Shown in pieces: positions 1-5,249 of a DNA stretch of 5,249 nucleotides. This stretch comes from Actinomycetota bacterium. GTDB taxonomy: Bacteria > Actinomycetota > Actinomycetes > Mycobacteriales > Micromonosporaceae. Location: positions 1-5,249 of the forward strand of contig VAXX01000399.1 in NCBI GenBank assembly GCA_005885115.1. The letters run 5' to 3'. The stretch's first letter is position 1. Every line of letters starts with the position of its first letter. The position numbers and the translations under genes were made by a program. The notes beneath the pieces are model-generated. The model saw only the letters and a program-made list of their open reading frames with translations, did not search any database and was not told the origin of the DNA.

Positions 1-1460
1 AGTTCCGGCCACTTCTTCGGGCGCCGGAACGGCGCGCCGGGCTTGCGCCAGTCCCGGGTGAACCACAGCACGGTCGAGCCGAGGATGTTGCGGTCGTGGA
101 TGCCTCTGGTGACTTTCGGCGGTACCGTGCCGAGGTCCTCACCCACCACGACCGCCCCGGTCTGGTGTGCCTCCACGGTCAGCGCGCCGAGCATCGCGTC
201 CGCGTCGTACCGCACGTACGTACCCTGGTCGGCGGAGGCGCCCGGCGGGATCCACCACAGCCGCCACAGCCCCGCGACGTGGTCGACGCGTACCCCGTTG
301 GCGTGCTTGAAGGTCGCGGCGAGCAGGTCCCGGTAGGCCCGGTATCCGGTGGCCGCCAACCGGTCCGGCCGCCAGGCGGCGAGTCCCCAGTCCTGGCCCC
401 GCTGGTTGAACGCGTCCGGTGGCGCACCGACCCGGACCCCCTGCGCGAGCACGTCCTGCAGCATCCAGCTGTCGGCGCCGCCGGGGTCCACGCCGACGGC
501 GAGGTCGTACACCAGACCGATCGCCATGTCCCGGGCCGCCTTGGCGGCGGCGTCCAGTTGCTCGTCGCACAGCCGTTGCAGCCAGGCGTGGAAGGCGATC
601 CGGTCCCGCCGGGCGGCGCGTTCGTTGGCGACGGCGGCGCTTCCGGGGCGGCGTAGCCCGGCCGACCAGGTGCGCCAGTCCGGCCCGTACGCCTCGGCGA
701 GCGCGCAGTACGTCGCGAAGTCATCGCCCTCCGGACGGTCCTTCTGGTGCGGCCACAGGGTTTCCAGCGCGCGTTGCTTGGCGTCCCAGGCCGCGTCGTA
801 GTCGATGAGGTCGGTGTCGTTGCGCGGGCGCAGACCGTCCACAGTGGACCTGACGGCGGGAGCGGCGTTGCGGTACGCGGCGGTGTCCTCGACGCGCAGG
901 TACAACGGGTTGACGTAGCGCCGGCTGGACGGCGAGTACGGCGAGGCCGGTACCGGCCGCACCGGCGCGACCGCGTGCAGCGGGTTCAACAGGATCGCGT
1001 CGGCGTCCCGTCCGGCCCAGGTCGCGAAGGTCGCCAGGTCGGCGAAGTCCCCGACGCCCCACGATCGGGCGGACCGCAGCGCGTAGAGCTGGAGCATCCA
1101 CCCCCACGACCGGGGCCGCAGCGCCAACCGCTCGGGCGCGACGATGACCGTGGTGTGCCGCTTGCCGGCGGACAGCCGGTACCAGCCGGGGGCGAGGTCG
1201 GCGGGCAGCCGGTCCCCGACCTCGCGTACCCCGCCGTCCTCGGCACGCAACTCGCCCTCGGCTGTCCGGGGCGGTTTGTGGCCCTCCCGCATGACGATCG
1301 TCCGTGGTCGCCTTCGGGTGGCCCGCAGCGCGGCGCGGATCGCCTTGGTACTGCCGGCATCCACGTCCAGGAGCCCGAGGACCGCCCGTACGACGTCCCG
1401 GTCCACCTCGGTATCGTTCCGCGCTTGCGTGGGCGCGGGCGTCGGCAAGGATGGAGGCAT
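1..1460 (-). CDS. malQ: 4-alpha-glucanotransferase (amylomaltase, GH77), C-terminus outside window
   Basis: This cytoplasmic enzyme moves alpha-1,4-glucan segments between maltodextrins, with release of glucose, in maltodextrin and glycogen turnover. The window holds 486 codons; roughly a quarter to a third of the protein lies beyond the left edge. Seen: GWMLQLYALRS (about residues 120-130), SWGVGDFADL (134-143), the GH77 signature SPYSPSSRRYVNPLY (173-187), GVRVDHVAGLWRLWW with the expected nucleophile Asp393, and GEDLGTVPPKV with the expected acid/base Glu441. The 48-residue spacing between these two matches the family. The third catalytic Asp would lie outside the window. The ATG at 1460-1458 is chosen because GGTGA sits 8 nt upstream; a GTG at 1406-1404 (codon 19) or an ATG at 1511-1509 is possible. 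The usual actinobacterial N-terminal stretch of the HGVATxYxDW kind is not seen, and homology to the family begins at about EVDRDVV (residues 18-24). Family identity is firm; the start is not. Confidence 0.93.
   Translation of the reverse strand, partial: MPPSLPTPAPTQARNDTEVDRDVVRAVLGLLDVDAGSTKAIRAALRATRRRPRTIVMREGHKPPRTAEGELRAEDGGVREVGDRLPADLAPGWYRLSAGKRHTTVIVAPERLALRPRSWGWMLQLYALRSARSWGVGDFADLATFATWAGRDADAILLNPLHAVAPVRPVPASPYSPSSRRYVNPLYLRVEDTAAYRNAAPAVRSTVDGLRPRNDTDLIDYDAAWDAKQRALETLWPHQKDRPEGDDFATYCALAEAYGPDWRTWSAGLRRPGSAAVANERAARRDRIAFHAWLQRLCDEQLDAAAKAARDMAIGLVYDLAVGVDPGGADSWMLQDVLAQGVRVGAPPDAFNQRGQDWGLAAWRPDRLAATGYRAYRDLLAATFKHANGVRVDHVAGLWRLWWIPPGASADQGTYVRYDADAMLGALTVEAHQTGAVVVGEDLGTVPPKVTRGIHDRNILGSTVLWFTRDWRKPGAPFRRPKKWPE
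1412..1417 (+). promoter_or_regulatory. Candidate -10 element for the aldo/keto reductase gene
   Basis: TATCGT fits the actinobacterial TAnnnT -10 pattern and stands out in very GC-rich surroundings. It would place a transcript start near 1423-1425 and give a leader of about 35 nt before the ATG at 1459. No convincing -35 box is seen 16-19 bp upstream. The site lies inside the first codons of malQ on the other strand if malQ starts at 1460, or in a short gap between the genes if malQ starts at 1406. Confidence 0.25.
1447..1451 (+). promoter_or_regulatory. Shine-Dalgarno of the aldo/keto reductase gene
   Basis: AAGGA ends 7 nt before the ATG at 1459, a good spacing. A second purine run, GGAGG at 1453-1457, is only 1 nt from the ATG and too close to act as the main site. 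This motif fixes 1459 as the start, in agreement with where homology to the family begins. Confidence 0.7.
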
Positions 1461-2244
1461 GACCGGAGTCACCGAGATTCCCACCGTGAAGCTACGCGGT
1501 GGGGTCGACATGCCACTGCTCGGCCTGGGCACCTGGCAGGCCCAGGGCCGCAAGGGGTACGAGGCGGTCCGGTACGCGCTGGAGATCGGCTACCGGCACC
1601 TGGACACGGCGACGTTCTACGGCAACGAAGCCGAGGTCGGTCGGGCGGTACGGGACAGCGGCGTACCCCGCGACGAAGTGTTCGTCACCACCAAGTTGCC
1701 GCCCGGCCGGGCCGGCCAGGAGCGGCGTACCATCGCCGAAAGCCTGCGCGCGCTGGAGATGGACCGCGTGGACCTGTGGCTCATCCACTGGCCGCCGCGC
1801 GGCGGGGCGAAACCCGAGACGTGGCAACAACTTCTCGCCATCCGCGACGAGGGCCTGGCCCGGGCGGTCGGGGTGAGCAACTACAGCATCGGTCAGATCG
1901 ACGAGGTGACCGGGGCGACCGGGGAAGCGCCGGCGGTGAACCAGATCCCGTGGAGCCCGTACCACTACGACGCCGGATCCCTTGCCGCGCACCGGGAGCG
2001 AGGCATCGTCGTCGAAGGGTACAGCCCGTTCAAGAACAGTGACCTGCGCGCGCCCGTGCTGGTCGAGATCGCGGAGGCACACGGGGTGACTCCCGCGCAG
2101 GTGGTGCTGCGCTGGCACCTCCAGCACCGGACCGTGGTGATCCCCAAGTCGGTGCGGCCCGAGCGGATCCGGGAAAACCTCGACGTCTTCGGGTTCGTAC
2201 TGTCACACACCAAGATGTCGAGCATCGACTCCCTCGGTCGCTGA
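1459..2244 (+). CDS. Aldo/keto reductase, NADPH-type (2,5-diketogluconate reductase-like)
   Basis: A soluble (alpha/beta)8-barrel oxidoreductase of 261 residues that would reduce aldehydes or ketones with NAD(P)H. The catalytic tetrad is complete: Asp49 and Tyr54 in HLDTATFYGNE, Lys79 in VTTKLPP, His110 in LWLIHWPP. Ser140-Asn141 (VGVSNY) and Gln162 match the nicotinamide-contact residues. IPKSVRPERIRENLDVF (228-244) is the C-terminal cofactor motif; Lys230, Ser231 and Arg236 are the residues that usually hold the 2'-phosphate of NADPH. Odd points: the segment after VNQ reads IPWSPYHYD (163-171) where relatives usually have VELHP, and the protein ends at DSLGR soon after the cofactor motif, some 10-15 residues earlier than many relatives. 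The substrate cannot be read from the sequence. The ATG overlaps the malQ start, and the gene converges on the small gene ending at 2311 with a 66-nt gap. Confidence 0.93.
   Translation: MTGVTEIPTVKLRGGVDMPLLGLGTWQAQGRKGYEAVRYALEIGYRHLDTATFYGNEAEVGRAVRDSGVPRDEVFVTTKLPPGRAGQERRTIAESLRALEMDRVDLWLIHWPPRGGAKPETWQQLLAIRDEGLARAVGVSNYSIGQIDEVTGATGEAPAVNQIPWSPYHYDAGSLAAHRERGIVVEGYSPFKNSDLRAPVLVEIAEAHGVTPAQVVLRWHLQHRTVVIPKSVRPERIRENLDVFGFVLSHTKMSSIDSLGR
1469..1473 (-). promoter_or_regulatory. Probable Shine-Dalgarno of malQ
   Basis: Read on the minus strand this is GGTGA, part of the extended anti-16S complement (GGAGGTGA), placed 8 nt before the ATG at 1460. It lies inside codons 4-5 of the opposing aldo/keto reductase gene. 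It is the main reason for preferring 1460 over GTG 1406, which has only a GGA about 12 nt upstream. It is a short motif and could occur by chance. Confidence 0.4.
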
Positions 2245-2310
2245 CCGGGGTGCACCGGCGAGCAGGCGATGAAAGCCAGCAGCCGCAGTACGGTCACGGG
2301 TCGTTGCGGC
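2245..2310. other. Short convergent intergenic gap, no clear terminator
   Basis: These 66 nt separate two convergent stops. They contain a short palindrome GGTGCACC at 2249-2256 and a weak inverted repeat, GCCGCA at 2282-2287 with TGCGGC at 2305-2310 and a 17-nt loop. No T-run follows on either strand, so a rho-independent terminator cannot be called. Confidence 0.5.
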
Positions 2311-2562
2311 TCAGAGTTGTTGGTGGTCAACGGTCGGGTACGCGGCCCGTACCGCCTCGCGTACCCAGATCATCCGGCCCACGGCGATGTCCGGGTGGTC
2401 GCCGAACTCGGCGGCGACCCGGGCGACACAGCCGTCGGTGCCGTACCGGACGATCGTCTCGGTGATCGCCTGGTGTACCGCGGCGGCCGTGGGCTCGTCC
2501 GAAGCCTGGAGGTACGAGACGAACAGTGCCTCGACTAGCAGATCGTCGATCGCGCCAACCAT
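2311..2562 (-). CDS. Hypothetical small helical protein (83 aa)
   Basis: I do not recognise the family. The product begins MVGAIDDLLVEALFVSYLQ and ends PTVDHQQL. It has no signal peptide and no membrane segment. It reads as four helices, about residues 4-19, 24-40, 43-54 and 57-75, so it is probably a compact cytoplasmic bundle. There is one Cys (45), a GDHPD turn (54-58) and a single Trp (66). Actinobacteria often carry short, acidic, all-helical orphan proteins of this kind, but no function follows from that. The start at 2562 is well supported: AAGGGGGG lies 6 nt upstream, and codons further upstream in the same frame read as Arg/Pro/Ser-rich non-coding sequence. The gene is transcribed away from the DUF998 gene and toward the reductase gene. 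Confidence 0.78.
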   Translation of the reverse strand: MVGAIDDLLVEALFVSYLQASDEPTAAAVHQAITETIVRYGTDGCVARVAAEFGDHPDIAVGRMIWVREAVRAAYPTVDHQQL

Positions 2563-2568
2563 AGCTGG

Positions 2569-2576
2569 CCCCCCTT
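2569..2576 (-). promoter_or_regulatory. Shine-Dalgarno of the 83-aa gene
   Basis: Read on the minus strand this is AAGGGGGG, ending 6 nt before the ATG at 2562-2560. It decides the start of the small gene against an ATG at 2802 in the same open frame. Confidence 0.65.
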
Positions 2577-2796
2577 CACGGTGTCCGTGCTGTATTCCAG
2601 CCAACGGCCGGGCGGGTGCGGGAACGCTGCCTGAATGGGTGCAGCCCGGTTGTCCGTTACCCGTGGTGCCCGGTCGTATGCCACCGTCTCGCGTCCATCG
2701 CATCACTTCATCCTGCTCAGAACAACGAGACTCGCTGGAGTGTCGCAGCGGTTTCGGTGCCGGAATACGGACAGCGGGTGCGATCCGACAGTTCTG

Positions 2797-2812
2797 ACGC
2801 ATGATCTTGCGT
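2797..2812. promoter_or_regulatory. Imperfect palindrome, candidate operator
   Basis: ACGCATGATCTTGCGT matches its own reverse complement at 14 of 16 positions: arms ACGCA and TGCGT around a central GATC. It ends 20 nt before the GTG start of the DUF998 gene and 3 nt before that gene's ribosome-binding site, a suitable place for a repressor. No regulator gene is in the window and no known operator consensus was recognised, so its function is inferred only from symmetry and position. Confidence 0.3.
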
Positions 2813-2815
2813 ACC

Positions 2816-2823
2816 GGGGGAAG
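2816..2823 (+). promoter_or_regulatory. Likely Shine-Dalgarno of the DUF998 gene
   Basis: GGGGGAAG ends 9 nt before the GTG at 2833. It is only a partial match to GGAGG, but it is the best in-frame start signal before the first hydrophobic helix. Confidence 0.45.
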
Positions 2824-2832
2824 CTAACCGGA

Positions 2833-3468
2833 GTGGGGTCCTCGTCCAGCGCCCACCGGCTGGCCGCCGTCACGGTCGCCGGCCTCGGGCTCTACCTCGC
2901 GGTGTCGGTACTGCTGTTCCGGTTGCGTACCGACTACAGCCTGCTGCATGACGTGGAGAGCGACTACGCGGTCGGCGGCTGGTCGCGGCTGATGGACGTG
3001 GCGTTCTTGGTCCGGGGCGGGTTCTCGGCGGCGTTGATCCTCGCGCTGGCGTACGCCGTACCGGCTCCGGCGCGTTCGGAGATCGGCGTTGGGCTGTTGT
3101 GGATCTGGGCGGTCGGTTCGGGGCTTCTCGCCTTCTTTCCGACCGATCTGGAGGGGCAGGAGCCGGCGACCGCAGCCGGCGGCGTGCACCTGATCCTCGC
3201 GCTGGCCGCGTTCCTAGCCGCGCCGATCGGGCAACTGGCGATCGCGTGGCGCCTGCGGTACGCGCCGCGGTGGCGTCCGGTACGACCGGTCCTGCTGGCC
3301 CTGCCGGTACCGGCGGTGGTGGCGTTCGTGCTCCTGCTGCGTACCCGGTTGGCGCCGCACACCCTGGACGGCTTGTGGGACCGGGCCTTCCTCGCCTGCG
3401 TGCTGATCTGGTTCCTGGTCGCCGCGCTGCGGATCCTGACCCTGAACCGGGTTCCGGTACCGGTCTAG
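2833..3468 (+). CDS. DUF998-type integral membrane protein
   Basis: A 211-residue protein with six predicted membrane helices, at about residues 10-29, 56-76, 84-103, 117-138, 150-169 and 184-203. The wording matches DUF998 (Pfam PF06197): HDVESDYAVGGWSRLMDVAF (39-58) after the first helix, FFPTDLEG (101-108) at the end of the third, and GGVHLILALAAF (116-127) starting the fourth, with His119 in the usual place. The family is of unknown function. The conserved acidic residues and His lie at membrane edges, which would suit a small-molecule or ion role, but this is speculation. The GTG at 2833 is chosen because it follows GGGGGAAG and precedes the first helix by about nine residues; upstream codons in frame lack coding character. 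The gene stands alone on its strand and its TAG overlaps the stop of the convergent dehydratase gene. Confidence 0.85.
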   Translation: MGSSSSAHRLAAVTVAGLGLYLAVSVLLFRLRTDYSLLHDVESDYAVGGWSRLMDVAFLVRGGFSAALILALAYAVPAPARSEIGVGLLWIWAVGSGLLAFFPTDLEGQEPATAAGGVHLILALAAFLAAPIGQLAIAWRLRYAPRWRPVRPVLLALPVPAVVAFVLLLRTRLAPHTLDGLWDRAFLACVLIWFLVAALRILTLNRVPVPV

Positions 3469-5144
3469 TGCGACTCGCGGCCGACCGCCGAACCCCGGCA
3501 GCCGACCAGGAAGTCGAGGTCCACGCCCCGGTCCGCCTGGAGTACGTGGTCGACGTACAGACCGGTCCAGCCGCCCTCGGCCGGCTCGACCGGGGGCCGG
3601 GAAGCCTTACGGGAAGCCAGTTCCCGCTCGTCGACGTCGAGGGTCAGGGTACGCGCGGCCACGTCCAGCACGATCGGGTCGCCGTCGCGGACCAGGGCCA
3701 GCGGGCCACCGACCGCGGACTCGGGCGCGACGTGCAGCACGACCGTGCCGTACGCGGTGCCGCTCATCCGCGCGTCACTGATCCGTACCATGTCCCGGAT
3801 CCCGCGCTCCAGCAGCCGGCGCGGCAGCGGCAGGTTGCCCACCTCCGGCATCCCCGGGTACCCCTTGGGTCCGCAGCCACGCAGCACCAGTACGGCCGAC
3901 TCGTCGATGTCCAGGTCGTCCAGCCGGGCCCGGACGTCCTCCGGGCTCTCGAAGACGACGGCGCGTCCCTTGTGCGACAACAGTTCCGGCGACGCGGCGG
4001 CCGGTTTGATGACGGCGCCGTCCGGGCTGAGGTTGCCCCGCAGCACCGCGAGCCCGGCCGAGCGCAGCAGCGGATCGGCCGCCGGCCGGATCACCGTCTG
4101 ATCCTCGACCGGCGTCACGCTGTCCCGCAACGGCCGCCCGCTGATGGTGAGCGCATCGGCGAGCCGGTCACGAAGCTCGTGCAGGACCGCCCGCAGCGCA
4201 CCGGCCCGGTGGAAGTCCTCCATCAGGAACCGCCCGGCCGGTTGCAGGTCGACCAGCAGCGGTACGTCGACGTCGAAGTCGGACAGCGCCAGCGGTACCC
4301 CGACCCGGCCGGCGATCGCCAGCAGGTGCAGGACGGCGTTGGTGGAGCCGCCGATCGCGCCCAGCGCGAGGATCGCGTTGTGGAACGACGCGCTCGACAG
4401 GACCCGGCTCGGTCGCAGGTCCTCGTCCACCATCGCGACGATCCGGTTGCCCGCCGCGTGGGCCAGCTCCAGCAGCCGGCTGTCCGGCGCGGGCAGTCCG
4501 GCGTTGCCGGGCAACGTCATGCCCAGCGCCTCGACGACGCAGGCGACGGTGGACGCGGTACCCATCGTGTTGCAGTGCCCGCGGCTGCGGATCATCGCGG
4601 ACTCGGCGCCCAGGAACGCTTGCGGGTCAAGGGTTCCGGCGCGTACCTCCTCCGACAGCCGCCACACGTCGGTACCGCAGCCGAGCACCCCGCCCCGCCA
4701 GGTACCGGTGAGCATCGGGCCACCGGCGACGACCAGCGCCGGTAGGTCGACCGAGCAGGCGCCCATCAGCAGCGCCGGGATCGTCTTGTCGCAGCCGCCG
4801 AGCAGGACCACGCCGTCGACCGGGTTGGCCCGGATCAGTTCCTCGGTCGCCATCGCGGCGAGGTTGCGGTAGAGCATCGCGGTGGGGCGCATGAGCGTTT
4901 CACCCAGCGACGGTACGGGCATCTCCAGCGGTACCCCGCCGGCCTCCCATACGCCCCGCTTGACGTGTTCGGCCACCTCGCCGAGGTGACTGTTGCACGG
5001 GGTGAAGTCGGATGCGGTGGTACAGATCGCGATGTGTGGCCGCCCGTCGAAGGCGTGTGCCGGCAGTCCCCGGCGCATCCAGGCGCGGTGGATGAACCCG
5101 TCCCGGTCGGCCTTTCCGTACCACGCGGCGGACCGGCTACCCAT
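3465..5144 (-). CDS. IlvD/Edd-family sugar-acid dehydratase (L-arabinonate/D-xylonate type)
   Basis: A 559-residue cytoplasmic Fe-S enzyme that removes water from an aldonic acid to give a 2-keto-3-deoxy sugar acid, a step of non-phosphorylative pentose or related sugar-acid breakdown. It has the [2Fe-2S] cysteines Cys50 (TPCN), Cys118 (GGCDKT) and Cys191 (GHCNTMGT). Lys120, the residue carbamylated in characterised relatives, is present, with likely Mg2+ ligands Glu82, Asp119 and Glu434 (MPEVGN) and the catalytic base Ser461 (DARMSGTAYGT). The N-terminal RSAAWYGKADRDGFIHRAWM and the motif LMRPTAM (84-90) point to the sugar-acid branch, not to dihydroxy-acid dehydratase of branched-chain amino acid synthesis. 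The exact substrate is not decidable here. The start at 5144 fits the family N-terminus and has GGAG at 5155-5158, 10 nt upstream. The start overlaps the preceding gene by 8 nt, suggesting translational coupling. The stop shares CTAG with the DUF998 stop. Confidence 0.93.
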   Translation of the reverse strand: MGSRSAAWYGKADRDGFIHRAWMRRGLPAHAFDGRPHIAICTTASDFTPCNSHLGEVAEHVKRGVWEAGGVPLEMPVPSLGETLMRPTAMLYRNLAAMATEELIRANPVDGVVLLGGCDKTIPALLMGACSVDLPALVVAGGPMLTGTWRGGVLGCGTDVWRLSEEVRAGTLDPQAFLGAESAMIRSRGHCNTMGTASTVACVVEALGMTLPGNAGLPAPDSRLLELAHAAGNRIVAMVDEDLRPSRVLSSASFHNAILALGAIGGSTNAVLHLLAIAGRVGVPLALSDFDVDVPLLVDLQPAGRFLMEDFHRAGALRAVLHELRDRLADALTISGRPLRDSVTPVEDQTVIRPAADPLLRSAGLAVLRGNLSPDGAVIKPAAASPELLSHKGRAVVFESPEDVRARLDDLDIDESAVLVLRGCGPKGYPGMPEVGNLPLPRRLLERGIRDMVRISDARMSGTAYGTVVLHVAPESAVGGPLALVRDGDPIVLDVAARTLTLDVDERELASRKASRPPVEPAEGGWTGLYVDHVLQADRGVDLDFLVGCRGSAVGRESH

Positions 5145-5249
5145 GGGTCAGCAGCTCCAGCAGCGCGAGACCGTACGCCTCCGCCGGACTGCCGCCCGCG
5201 TACCAGCTCTCGCCGATCAGCACCCGGTACCCTTCGCCGTCGCGCTCCA
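5137..5249 (-). CDS. Unidentified gene, last 36 codons only
   Basis: The third codon positions are GC-rich, the frame is open from the right edge to a TAG at 5139-5137, and the other two frames read less plausibly (one hits TGA within 11 codons). The visible end includes GYRVLIGESWYAGGSPAEAY followed by GLALLELLTHG. This reads as two short beta strands, then a helix beginning at SPAEA. I do not recognise the family. Its last 8 nt overlap the start of the dehydratase gene, so it is the upstream member of the same operon and could belong to the same sugar-acid pathway, but nothing in the visible residues shows this. Confidence 0.72.
   Translation of the reverse strand, partial: ERDGEGYRVLIGESWYAGGSPAEAYGLALLELLTHG

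Larger units (their letters stand above)
2563..2832. other. Divergent intergenic region between the 83-aa gene and the DUF998 gene
   Basis: These 270 bp must hold the promoters for both flanking genes. The stretch at about 2691-2770 is less GC-rich than its surroundings. Frames passing through it give Ser/Arg/Pro/Cys-rich peptides without coding character. I see no -35/-10 pair close to consensus on either strand. Apart from the two ribosome-binding sites at its edges, its only distinctive element is the palindrome at 2797-2812. Confidence 0.6.

Noticed and set aside
139..1360. Other minus-strand frames of 120-180 codons within malQ
   Set aside because: They are in the wrong frames. The malQ frame runs unbroken from 1460 to the left edge and carries the GH77 motifs.
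747..2042. A 431-codon plus-strand frame spanning the malQ/reductase junction
   Set aside because: It crosses antisense malQ and then an out-of-frame part of the reductase gene. The product is low-complexity and Arg/Gly-rich.
2282..2310. Weak stem GCCGCA/TGCGGC as a terminator between the convergent genes
   Set aside because: It has only 6 bp, a 17-nt loop and no T-run on either strand.
2626..2645. Stem GCTGC/GCAGC in the divergent intergenic region
   Set aside because: Five base pairs with a 10-nt loop is expected by chance in GC-rich DNA.
2650..2679. TTGTCC, 18 bp, TCGTAT as a promoter for the DUF998 gene
   Set aside because: The -10 half lacks the TAnnnT pattern and would leave a leader of about 150 nt; too weak to call.
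2563..2802. Upstream extension of the 83-aa gene to an ATG at 2802 (163 codons)
   Set aside because: The added residues are Arg/Pro/Ser/Cys-rich without coding character, and the strong ribosome-binding site at 2569-2576 supports the start at 2562.
2635..2832. Upstream extension of the DUF998 gene to an ATG at 2635 (277 codons)
   Set aside because: The extra 66 residues are Arg/Ser/Cys-rich and unlike the family N-terminus. Family similarity begins just after GTG 2833.
3099..4745. A 548-codon open frame on the plus strand, antisense to the dehydratase gene
   Set aside because: Its product is Arg/Gly/Gln/Asp-rich with no domain. It mirrors a gene with intact catalytic motifs, and long antisense frames are expected at this GC content.
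1..5249. Search for tRNA, rRNA, riboswitch, CRISPR, insertion sequence or attachment site
   Set aside because: Almost all bases are coding. No repeat arrays, transposase motifs, terminal inverted repeats or structured-RNA signatures were seen.

Overview
The window comes from a high-GC actinobacterial chromosome. The third codon positions of the genes are almost all G or C, GTG is used as a start, Shine-Dalgarno sequences are modest, and GTAC (as CGTAC, GGTAC or GGTACC) is strikingly common. That last habit and the protein wording fit Micromonosporaceae (Micromonospora and relatives), but this is an inference from style, not a database match.

Layout, left to right. (1) Positions 1-1460, minus strand: malQ, 4-alpha-glucanotransferase, running off the left edge. 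The nucleophile and acid/base motifs are present and the C-terminal part is missing. (2) 1459-2244, plus: a complete NADPH-type aldo/keto reductase. Its ATG and the best malQ ATG overlap head to head on one CATG. (3) 2311-2562, minus: an 83-residue, probably all-helical hypothetical protein, convergent with the reductase. (4) 2563-2832: a 270-bp divergent intergenic region with a 14/16 palindrome close to its right end. (5) 2833-3468, plus: a six-helix DUF998-type membrane protein. (6) 3465-5144, minus: a complete IlvD/Edd-family sugar-acid dehydratase, probably an L-arabinonate or D-xylonate type enzyme. Its stop overlaps the DUF998 stop on a shared CTAG. (7) 5137-5249, minus: the last 36 codons of an unidentified gene whose stop overlaps the dehydratase start by 8 nt, so the two probably form one operon.

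Functionally this looks like an ordinary metabolic neighbourhood: alpha-glucan remodelling (malQ), carbonyl reduction (the reductase) and sugar-acid catabolism (the dehydratase). Nothing in the sequence shows that these form a single pathway. I found no RNA gene, mobile element, CRISPR array or phage trace, and no clear sign of an undescribed system. The most unusual aspect is the packing: one start-to-start contact, one stop-to-stop contact and one coupled stop/start within 5.2 kb.
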